From positions 1 through 6,553 of the forward strand of contig CAJGCL010000106.1 in the NCBI GenBank assembly GCA_904501675.1: a stretch of DNA of 6,553 bases, given 5' to 3'. The notes under the pieces are model-generated. The model made no database searches, was not told the origin of the DNA, and saw nothing but the letters and a program-made list of their open reading frames with translations. Source of the DNA: Clostridiaceae bacterium. GTDB lineage: Bacteria; Bacillota; Clostridia; Oscillospirales; Acutalibacteraceae. The first letter of the stretch is position 1. Each line of letters opens with the position of its first letter. Positions 1 to 5,030 of this stretch are shown here, one piece after another. A program made the translations under genes and the position numbers.

Positions 1-1247
1 CAGACTACTATCCTGTTAAAACACAGAAAACAAACGTTGCAGAAGCTCAGAACATCGTTAACGCTATCAAGGCTCAGCCAGATCCTGATGCAGTTAAGGT
101 TGTTTACATAGGTACAGTTGCTGAAACAGGCGACAGAAATGCTCCTATCCATTGGGGTAGAACAGGTGACCCTCTCAAGGTTTCTGTTTATGACCACTAT
201 GCTATCAGTAAGATTAAGGCGGAGGCAGTTTTTGCTGAGTCAGGTCTTAAGCATTGGGTATCTCTCCGTCAGTCGGGTATTCTTTACCCTGCAATTCTTA
301 AAAACCTTGAGCCAATCATGTACCATGTTCCAATCAATGGTATGCTTGAGTGGGCAACTGTTGAAGACTCAGGTCGTCTTCTTGCAAACGTTTGCGGCGA
401 CGATATTCCTGAAGAATTCTGGAGACGCTTTTACAATATCGGCTCAGGTGAAGAATACAGAATTACTAACTACGAGTTTGAAGACCTTCTTCTTGGAACA
501 CTTGGTCTTGGCTCACCAAAGAAACTCTTTGACCCACATTGGTTCACAACACGTAACTTCCACGGTCAGTGGTATTACGATGGTGATGAGCTTGAAAAGT
601 ATTGCCACTTCCGCGCTAATGTTCCTGTTAAAGAATATTTCAAGAGCATGATGGATAAGGTTGAATCCTTCTACAAATTGGCTTTCCTTGCAAAACCATT
701 TGCACCAATCCTTAAAAAGCTCTGGATGAAGAAAATTGCTGAAACACCTGAGTATGGTACACTCTGGTGGGCAGAAAATAAAGTTGACGTAAGAATGAAG
801 GCTTACTATGGCAGCATGGAAGAGTATAACAAGCTTCCGAGAAGCTGGAAGGATTTTGAAATTATCATCCCTTCAAAGAAAACAACAGCACCTGACGTTA
901 AGGTTCTTGACCACGGCTACGATGAAACAAAGCCATTCGATTCTCTTACTCTTGAGGATTTACAGAAGGCTGCTGAATTCCGTGGCGGTAAGTGCCTTGC
1001 AACAGAAATTGTTGATATGTATACTCCTGTTAAATGGGTTAGCGCAAGAGGCAACGAGTTCGAAATGTCTCCTAACCTTGTTCTCAAGGGTGGCCATTGG
1101 TGCCCTGCAGAGCTTCCATGGCCATGGGCATATGACGAAGAAGCAAGAATCAACCCATTCTTTGCACAGGTTTGGGACCGTGAAGGTGAAGACAACGTTT
1201 ATGGTCCTGAAATTTTTGATAACTTTAAGGAGAAGGTTACAGAATGA
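1..1247 (+). CDS. Extended SDR, NAD-dependent epimerase/dehydratase type, with C-terminal degenerate treble-clef-like segment (5' partial)
   Basis: The reading frame is open from base 3 to a TGA at 1245-1247, giving 414 visible residues; the true start lies upstream. Visible residues 34-39 (VVYIGT) form a typical SDR beta-strand ending in Thr38, at the place of the catalytic Ser/Thr. Tyr66 and Lys70 (YAISK, bases 198-212) form the YxxxK active site, followed by the SLRQSGILYP strand usual in extended SDRs. By comparison with the family, roughly 85-90 N-terminal residues carrying the GxxGxxG NAD(P)-binding loop are missing. The protein is longer than ordinary epimerases. After a middle helical part it ends in a segment (about residues 322-372, bases 966-1118) with GGKCL, KW, a GNEF stretch and GGHWCP, which resembles a treble-clef zinc finger with lost ligands. 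It overlaps the next gene by 4 bp, implying coupled translation. NAD(P)-dependent sugar or small-molecule oxidoreduction is likely; the substrate is unknown. The family call is firm, the exact function is not. Confidence 0.85.
   Translation, partial: DYYPVKTQKTNVAEAQNIVNAIKAQPDPDAVKVVYIGTVAETGDRNAPIHWGRTGDPLKVSVYDHYAISKIKAEAVFAESGLKHWVSLRQSGILYPAILKNLEPIMYHVPINGMLEWATVEDSGRLLANVCGDDIPEEFWRRFYNIGSGEEYRITNYEFEDLLLGTLGLGSPKKLFDPHWFTTRNFHGQWYYDGDELEKYCHFRANVPVKEYFKSMMDKVESFYKLAFLAKPFAPILKKLWMKKIAETPEYGTLWWAENKVDVRMKAYYGSMEEYNKLPRSWKDFEIIIPSKKTTAPDVKVLDHGYDETKPFDSLTLEDLQKAAEFRGGKCLATEIVDMYTPVKWVSARGNEFEMSPNLVLKGGHWCPAELPWPWAYDEEARINPFFAQVWDREGEDNVYGPEIFDNFKEKVTE
1227..1247 (+). promoter_or_regulatory. 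Internal ribosome binding site and ATGA translational coupling
   Basis: AAGGAG (1227-1232) lies in the last codons of the upstream SDR gene. The start ATG (1244-1246) overlaps its stop TGA (1245-1247). This arrangement normally couples translation of the second gene to termination of the first, favouring balanced amounts of the two products. Confidence 0.8.
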
Positions 1248-2263
1248 AAGTATTTATGATTGGCGGCACAGGTCTTTTGGGCTGCGAAGCTGCACGTATA
1301 TTTATTGAAAGAGGTCATGAAGTAACAAGTGTTGCTCTTCCTCCTCTTCCAGAAGGCGCTCCAATTCCTGAAGAAATGAAAATTGAATTCTGCAATATTT
1401 ACGAGAAATCAGATGATGAAATCCGTGAAATGTTAAAGGGTCAGGATTGCTTCGTTTTCGCTGCAGGTATCGACGAAAGAGTTGAATTCCCTGCACCTGT
1501 TTATGATGCATACTATAAGTACAATATTGCTCCTCTTGAAAGAATTCTTCCTATCTGTAAAGAGGTTGGAGTTAAGAATGCTGTTATTCTTGGTTCATAC
1601 TTTGCATATCTTGCAAAAGAAAAGCCTGAGATGAAGCTTACAGAAAAGCATCCATACATCAGAAGCCGTATTGACCAGGAGAATGTTGCATTCTCATTCG
1701 CAGACGAAAACTTCGATGTAGCTGTTCTTGAACTTCCATATATTTTCGGTACTCAGCCAGGTAGAAAGCCTGTTTGGGTTATCCTTATTGAGCAGATTAA
1801 GAGAATGGATAAGCTCCCATTCACAATGTATCCGGGTGGAGGTACAGCAATGCTTACAGTTCGTCAGGTTGGCGAAGTTATCGTTGGCGCTGCTGAAAAG
1901 TCAAAGGGTGCAAAGGCTTGGCCTATCTCTATGTACAATCTTACATGGAAGGAATTCCTTAAAATCGTTTATAACGCTCGCGGAATGGGTGCTAACAGAA
2001 AGATTATCTCTGTTGCTCCATGGATGATGAGAATGGGCCTTGGCGGTGTTAAGAAGGAATATGCCGAAAAGGGTATTGAAAGCGGTATTGATGTAGACGG
2101 ACTTGCAGATATTATGGATGTAAATCTTTTCATCCCTGACCGTTTCTCAAAAGAGCTTGGCGCTACCGATGACGATATCGAAGCAGCAATCTTTGATTCA
2201 ATTAAGGTTTCACAGGCTGTTTACGATGGAACCGTAGAGCTCCTCGGCATGAAGGGCGAATAA
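1244..2263 (+). CDS. NAD-dependent epimerase/dehydratase family protein (extended/atypical SDR), YxxxR active site
   Basis: This is a complete 339-residue protein. It opens with MKVFMIGGTGLLG, a beta-strand plus the GxxGxxG dinucleotide-binding loop of the Rossmann fold (Gly7-Gly13). Strand AVILGS ends at Ser118, the expected catalytic Ser. Tyr138 sits in HPYIRSR, where the YxxxK lysine is replaced by Arg142. ELPYIFGTQPG (about 163-173) matches the substrate-side loop of extended SDRs. No signal peptide or membrane segment is seen, so it is probably cytoplasmic. The ATG lies in the ATGA overlap with the preceding gene, and AAGGAG at 1227-1232 is an 11-nt-spaced ribosome binding site inside that gene. 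The pair is therefore co-translated and may act in one pathway or as a heteromer. The substrate cannot be read from the sequence. Arginine in place of lysine may be a subfamily trait rather than an inactivating change. Confidence 0.88.
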   Translation: MKVFMIGGTGLLGCEAARIFIERGHEVTSVALPPLPEGAPIPEEMKIEFCNIYEKSDDEIREMLKGQDCFVFAAGIDERVEFPAPVYDAYYKYNIAPLERILPICKEVGVKNAVILGSYFAYLAKEKPEMKLTEKHPYIRSRIDQENVAFSFADENFDVAVLELPYIFGTQPGRKPVWVILIEQIKRMDKLPFTMYPGGGTAMLTVRQVGEVIVGAAEKSKGAKAWPISMYNLTWKEFLKIVYNARGMGANRKIISVAPWMMRMGLGGVKKEYAEKGIESGIDVDGLADIMDVNLFIPDRFSKELGATDDDIEAAIFDSIKVSQAVYDGTVELLGMKGE

Positions 2264-2296
2264 TTTACGATATTTTGCGCAGAACTTGTTTTTTTA

Positions 2297-2327
2297 GTGC
2301 TCGCAGTATCTTCATACAGCTTCGCAC
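2297..2327. repeat. Hairpin A1 in repeat unit 1
   Basis: The outer stem is GTGC (2297-2300) with GCAC (2324-2327). The inner core is GCAGTATCTTCATACAGC, in which GTAT pairs with ATAC around CTTC and GC pairs with GC. It is followed by TTTAAAAC rather than a T tract, so it is not a classical terminator. Confidence 0.7.
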
Positions 2328-2396
2328 TTTAAAACTTCGTTCCGCATCAAAATCTCGCAAATTATTACTATGCAGTAAATTGTTATAAAAAATGTC

Positions 2397-2437
2397 TTGC
2401 CACCCTCGCAGTGTATTTATACAGCGTCGGGTGGCAA
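2397..2437. repeat. Hairpin B1 in repeat unit 1 (9-bp perfect outer stem)
   Basis: TTGCCACCC (2397-2405) pairs perfectly with GGGTGGCAA (2429-2437). The interior contains GCAGTGTATTTATACAGC, where GTAT pairs with ATAC. The inner core matches hairpins A1, A2 and B2 while the outer stem is unlike the A type. The following sequence is TTCTTCGTTCTT, pyrimidine-rich but not a clean T run. Confidence 0.8.
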
Positions 2438-2502
2438 TTCTTCGTTCTTCCCTCAAATCTCGAAAATTATTACAATGCAGGAGGTTTGTTGTAGAGATGT
2501 TT

Positions 2503-2535
2503 GTGTGCTCGCAGTATCTTCATACAGCTTCACAC
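2503..2535. repeat. Hairpin A2 in repeat unit 2
   Basis: The core GCAGTATCTTCATACAGC is identical to A1. One base change turns the right arm GCAC into ACAC, but GTGTG (2503-2507) can pair with CACAC (2531-2535), so an outer stem of similar strength is kept in a shifted register. Confidence 0.65.
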
Positions 2536-2689
2536 TTTAAAACTGCATTCTGCATCAAAATCTCGCAAATTATTACTATGCAGTAAATTGTTATAAAAAA
2601 TGTCTTGCCACCCTCGCAGTATCTTTATACAGCGTCGGGTGGCAATTCTTCGTTCTTTCCTCAAATTACTACTACGTAGAAGGTTTGTT
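2505..2689. repeat. Tandem repeat unit 2 (3'-shortened, ~185 bp)
   Basis: The first 100 bp match unit 1 at 96 positions. It also contains ACTGCAT (2542-2548) and ATGCAGT (2578-2584), a 7-bp inverted repeat that is only partial in unit 1. The right part loses about 9 bp after TCAAAT near 2661-2666 and then resumes as GTAGAAGGTTTGTT. The next gene's promoter starts a few bases later. Confidence 0.85.
2605..2645. repeat. Hairpin B2 in repeat unit 2 (9-bp perfect outer stem)
   Basis: TTGCCACCC (2605-2613) pairs with GGGTGGCAA (2637-2645), identical to B1. The core is GCAGTATCTTTATACAGC. The two core changes from B1 leave a GTAT/ATAC inner stem, so the fold is retained. Confidence 0.8.
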
Positions 2690-2692
2690 TTA

Positions 2693-2721
2693 TTGAAATC
2701 AAGGGGTTAGTGTGATATTAT
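2693..2721 (+). promoter_or_regulatory. Sigma-A-type promoter with extended -10 for the two-helix membrane protein
   Basis: TTGAAA (2693-2698), a 17-bp spacer, and TATTAT (2716-2721) preceded by TG plus one base (2713-2715) make a good vegetative promoter. It starts just after the last repeat motif. The downstream gene follows with AGGGGTG (2729-2735) and an ATG at 2741, so the leader is short. Confidence 0.65.
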
Positions 2722-2740
2722 TAAGAAAAGGGGTGTTTAT

Positions 2741-3586
2741 ATGAAACCATTTTTATGTATTGATATTTCAAAAAACAAAAAGAACGATGAACAAAACGGT
2801 AAGGAGTTTGTCGTAAAGACTATTTCTGCTGCAACCGCACAAAGCTTGGATAAAGTTGCAGAAGAGGTAGCAAAGGTAGAGAAAAAGAGAGCCTTACCTC
2901 TTCCGTTAACGATAGTTCAGTTCGTTTGCGCAATAATTGGTTTTGCAGTTTTTCGTGGTATTTTGAGATCAGATGTGTCTATGTCTCAGGCATATAGCAA
3001 CGCTCCTGAAGTGTTCTGGGTTGGCGGTGCTGCATGGCTTTGCTTTGGCTTGTTGTTCTTGTATGGCAGACACAGAAATAAGAAAACGTCTGAAAGCGAA
3101 GAAACTATTGTTACTGAAAGCCGAGCAGATAATATGTGCCAAAGTGTTTATATGGAGCTTGGTGTTCCATCCAATGCAGTAGATGTGGATATTATCACTT
3201 TTTCATATAAAATGAAAAAAGATACACCAAGACCTGTAGCTATCGGACTGAGTAATACTCCGTACAAGAATTTTTCGTATTCCGTATATACAGAAAACGG
3301 AAATCTTTGTATTGTAGATATGACAAACAAGTATTGCATCCCAGCTAACGAAATAAAGGGAATCAGAACTGTTAAGAAAAGCATGTTGGTACCAATGTGG
3401 AATAAAAACATAGGCTATAACGAAGATGCATACAAGCAATATAAAATCACATGCAATAATAATGGTTTGTTTTTGAAAAAATATCATATTTTAGATATTG
3501 AACATAATTCAGAAAAATGGGCAATTTATTTTCCAAATTACGAATTGCCATTTTTTGAGTACATAACAGGGTTAAAAGCAGAATAA
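2741..3586 (+). CDS. Uncharacterised membrane protein with two transmembrane helices
   Basis: This is a 281-residue protein that I cannot assign to a characterised family; similar two-helix proteins ending in a TGLKAE-like tail seem familiar from Clostridia, a recollection that was not checked. Residues 1-50 are charged; about 31-50 are alpha-helical, possibly coiled coil. Hydrophobic helices lie at about 54-74 and 90-109, separated by a short loop, and are followed by basic RHRNKK (110-115), which favours a cytoplasmic C-terminal side. The C-terminal 160 residues are soluble, with alternating strands and aromatic-rich pieces (KQYKI, KYHIL, WAIYFPNYELPFFEY). There is no signal peptide cleavage motif and no enzyme motif. 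The start ATG has AGGGGTG 5 nt upstream. It has its own promoter and is separated from the next gene by 54 bp, so it may be transcribed apart from both neighbours or read through into the following pair. The coding call is strong; the function is unknown. Confidence 0.8.
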   Translation: MKPFLCIDISKNKKNDEQNGKEFVVKTISAATAQSLDKVAEEVAKVEKKRALPLPLTIVQFVCAIIGFAVFRGILRSDVSMSQAYSNAPEVFWVGGAAWLCFGLLFLYGRHRNKKTSESEETIVTESRADNMCQSVYMELGVPSNAVDVDIITFSYKMKKDTPRPVAIGLSNTPYKNFSYSVYTENGNLCIVDMTNKYCIPANEIKGIRTVKKSMLVPMWNKNIGYNEDAYKQYKITCNNNGLFLKKYHILDIEHNSEKWAIYFPNYELPFFEYITGLKAE

Positions 3587-3603
3587 AAATCGTAATTGTA
3601 TGT

Positions 3604-3620
3604 TATACTGTGGATATAAT
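3604..3620 (+). promoter_or_regulatory. Possible promoter -10 elements upstream of the surface-protein pair
   Basis: The 54-bp gap contains a consensus TATAAT (3615-3620) and, just before it, TATACT (3604-3609) preceded by TG plus one base, an extended -10 form. No convincing -35 hexamer is found at normal spacing for either. Use of TATAAT would start the RNA about at the ribosome binding site, giving a very short leader. Read-through from the preceding gene remains possible, as no terminator is visible. Confidence 0.35.
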
Positions 3621-3628
3621 CTCTTACA

Positions 3629-3643
3629 GAGGTGGTTTTCGTG
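3629..3643 (+). promoter_or_regulatory. Ribosome binding site deciding a GTG start at 3641
   Basis: GAGGTGG (3629-3635) closely matches the anti-Shine-Dalgarno sequence and sits 5 nt before GTG 3641. The in-frame GTG at 3632 is part of this site and has no site of its own, so 3641 is the better start. From 3641 the protein begins MKTVIKIIGG, a classic positively charged start before a membrane helix. Confidence 0.8.
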
Positions 3644-5020
3644 AAAACTGTAATCAAAATTATAGGCGGAGTTCTGGGGTGTGTTGTAGCAATCGGGCTT
3701 GTTTTTGCGATACTTACAGGCTACGTTACATATCCATTTAGCTTTATGGAGAAATCTGTAGATAAGGAGTATAAGGTTATGGATAACGTATCCGAAATTA
3801 CTCAGACGATGTATAATGGCAAACGTTATAAAACCGATTGGTTTAATTATTACGGCGTTAAATATTCAACAGAAAATTACTATAAAGGCACCATCACATA
3901 TTTTGATGGCTTAAAGAAAATATCAGAAGATTTCTTTCTTGAGCCTGCAAAAAAAGGTGAGTTTTTCTCATTTATAGATGGTTTCCTTGAAGGTAAAAAA
4001 GCAAACGCTATTTGCGATATTGAGTTTGAATGCCTTGATAATAAAGACGGGGAGATCGTTTTCTATGGCATATCAACCTTCAATAGAGCGATTCCTGAAA
4101 ATGAAGTTTTCATTGAATCATCCAAACATAAATTAGGCATTGATTTGCATTGGGGTGGCGCACTAAGTTATCTTGAAGCTTTCAATGAAAATGTTGAAGC
4201 TATTTGTGTTGATGGTAAAGTAAAGGTGGACTCAAATGCTTCTCAAAGATATAACGCAGAGGCAGTTAATAAAAATGTGAATCTTATTAACCGAAACGAT
4301 ACGGGAAGACTTGTACAGCAGTCATACTATGGTACTCTGGAATATGACCACGGTGTTTTTATGGATAACGATTGGCGCTATAATCCTGTTCAGGGTGGCA
4401 ATCAGTTTAACGATGCGAGTAAGATTGTTGATTTGCGTGTAACCGAGGATTCTGTTTATGTTAAGTGCAGACCTCTTGACTGGGCAAAAGAAAAAGAATT
4501 TATAACGCCATCATATATGGAAGCTACATATTCCTTTGAGGGCGATTTGGTTCATGCCTCTTGCAGATTTGTGGATTTTTCAGGGTATCCTTCTGCAACA
4601 ACTACTCAAGAAATTCCCGCATTTTATTGCATAGAGCCATTTAATCGCTATGTTTATTATGCAGGCGATAAGCCTTGGTCTGATGAGCCTCTGACTGTCG
4701 AGCCTGACCTTATATTCTGGCCTGACGCAGGGTATCCTAATTTTGAATCACTGGAGCATTGGTCAGCCTTTACAGGTGAGTTTGACGATAGCTTCGGTAT
4801 AGGCGTTTATATGCCTGAAGAAACAACGTTTTTATCCGGTGTATACGCAAGAGGAGAAACCACTAATGAGGACCCATCAAAAGATGGACCTACATCGTAT
4901 ATTGCAGTAATCAAAGAGTATGAGTTTAAAAGCTTTTCACCATTTTCTTATGAATATTTCCTTGCTACGGGAACAGTGGAAGAAATAAGAGAAGATTTCA
5001 AAACTATTGAAGTTAAATAA
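3641..5020 (+). CDS. Membrane-anchored extracytoplasmic protein, beta-rich, uncharacterised; probably glycan-related
   Basis: This is a 459-residue protein starting at GTG 3641. Residues 4-28 form a single hydrophobic helix with Lys2 and Lys6 before it: a signal anchor, or a signal peptide with no clear cleavage site. There is no lipobox (Cys14 is inside the helix and lacks the LxxC context). The rest is predicted to lie outside the membrane and is rich in aromatic and acidic residues with alternating strands. Well-defined patches are HWGGALSYLEA (170-180), NDTGRLVQQSYYG (219-231), YNPVQGG (247-253), the RPLDWA region (277-282), FVDFSGY (310-316) and FWPDAGYP (359-366). I recall these patches as recurring in surface proteins of gut Firmicutes with no assigned reaction (unchecked memory). 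A His-Trp-Gly-Gly turn and many exposed aromatics suit carbohydrate binding or processing. The gene lies 10 bp before a GH39-like glycosidase gene, so a shared substrate is likely. No catalytic pair can be named. Confidence 0.82.
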   Translation: MKTVIKIIGGVLGCVVAIGLVFAILTGYVTYPFSFMEKSVDKEYKVMDNVSEITQTMYNGKRYKTDWFNYYGVKYSTENYYKGTITYFDGLKKISEDFFLEPAKKGEFFSFIDGFLEGKKANAICDIEFECLDNKDGEIVFYGISTFNRAIPENEVFIESSKHKLGIDLHWGGALSYLEAFNENVEAICVDGKVKVDSNASQRYNAEAVNKNVNLINRNDTGRLVQQSYYGTLEYDHGVFMDNDWRYNPVQGGNQFNDASKIVDLRVTEDSVYVKCRPLDWAKEKEFITPSYMEATYSFEGDLVHASCRFVDFSGYPSATTTQEIPAFYCIEPFNRYVYYAGDKPWSDEPLTVEPDLIFWPDAGYPNFESLEHWSAFTGEFDDSFGIGVYMPEETTFLSGVYARGETTNEDPSKDGPTSYIAVIKEYEFKSFSPFSYEYFLATGTVEEIREDFKTIEVK

Positions 5021-5030
5021 GAGGTATATT

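Larger units (their letters stand above)
2297..2504. repeat. Tandem repeat unit 1 (208 bp)
   Basis: This is the full-length copy. The first half (2297-2396) carries the GTGC/GCAC hairpin, and the second half (2397-2504) carries the TTGCCACCC/GGGTGGCAA hairpin. The tail ATGCAGGAGGTTTGTT followed by GTAGAGATGT aligns with the end of the first half (ATGCAG, TTGTTATA, ATGT), which shows that the halves are related by an older duplication. Confidence 0.88.
2297..2689. repeat. Tandem array: two 208-bp units, each of two diverged ~100-bp hairpin half-units
   Basis: The gap between the SDR pair and the membrane-protein gene is 477 bp, and most of it is this array. Unit 1 starts at 2297 and unit 2 at 2505, exactly 208 bp apart. 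The first 100 bp of the two units differ at 4 positions. The next ~60 bp differ at about 3, and then unit 2 is shorter by about 9 bp and more diverged, ending with GGTTTGTT at 2682-2689. Within each unit the second half (from 2397 and 2605) is a diverged copy of the first. Both halves carry CTCGCAGT, ATACAGC, CTTCGTTC, CAAAATCTCG or CAAATCTCG, AATTATTAC and ATGCAG in the same order. Each half begins with a hairpin. Short open frames on both strands here are products of the repeat and show no protein signature. The remaining 2264-2296 holds only a T7 run (2289-2295) without a convincing stem. Confidence 0.9.

Noticed and set aside
118..651. Long open frame in another phase inside the first SDR gene, and similar ones at 808-1308, 917-1195 (minus), 1302-1511 (minus), 1728-2027, 2973-3182, 3148-3487 (minus) and 5424-5738 (minus)
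   Set aside because: Each overlaps a well-supported gene in a different frame, has low-complexity composition without family features, and lacks a ribosome binding site of note.
2255..2295. Rho-independent terminator after the second SDR gene, using the T7 run at 2289-2295
   Set aside because: The only possible stem (GCGAATAAT with ATATTTTGCGC) is mismatched and AT-rich, and its base is about 8 nt from the T run.
2397..2450. Hairpin B1 (and B2) as a classical intrinsic terminator
   Set aside because: The stem is strong but is followed by TTCTTCGTTCTT rather than a continuous T tract. It may still slow or protect RNA, but a terminator call is not supported.
2265..2586. Short open frames on both strands within the gap (2265-2456 minus, 2392-2586 plus)
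   Set aside because: They lie in the tandem repeat, contain repeated peptide pieces caused by DNA duplication, and have no protein family signature.
2297..2689. CRISPR array
   Set aside because: The period is 208 bp with nearly the whole unit repeated; there are no short direct repeats separated by unique spacers and no cas gene nearby.
3632..3634. GTG at 3632 as the start of the beta-rich surface protein
   Set aside because: This codon is inside the GAGGTGG ribosome binding site; GTG 3641 has correct spacing and gives a normal MKT signal-anchor start.
3641..3730. Lipoprotein signal on the beta-rich surface protein (Cys14)
   Set aside because: The Cys is in the middle of the hydrophobic helix within VLGCV and too early, with no proper h-region before it; the helix continues to about residue 28.
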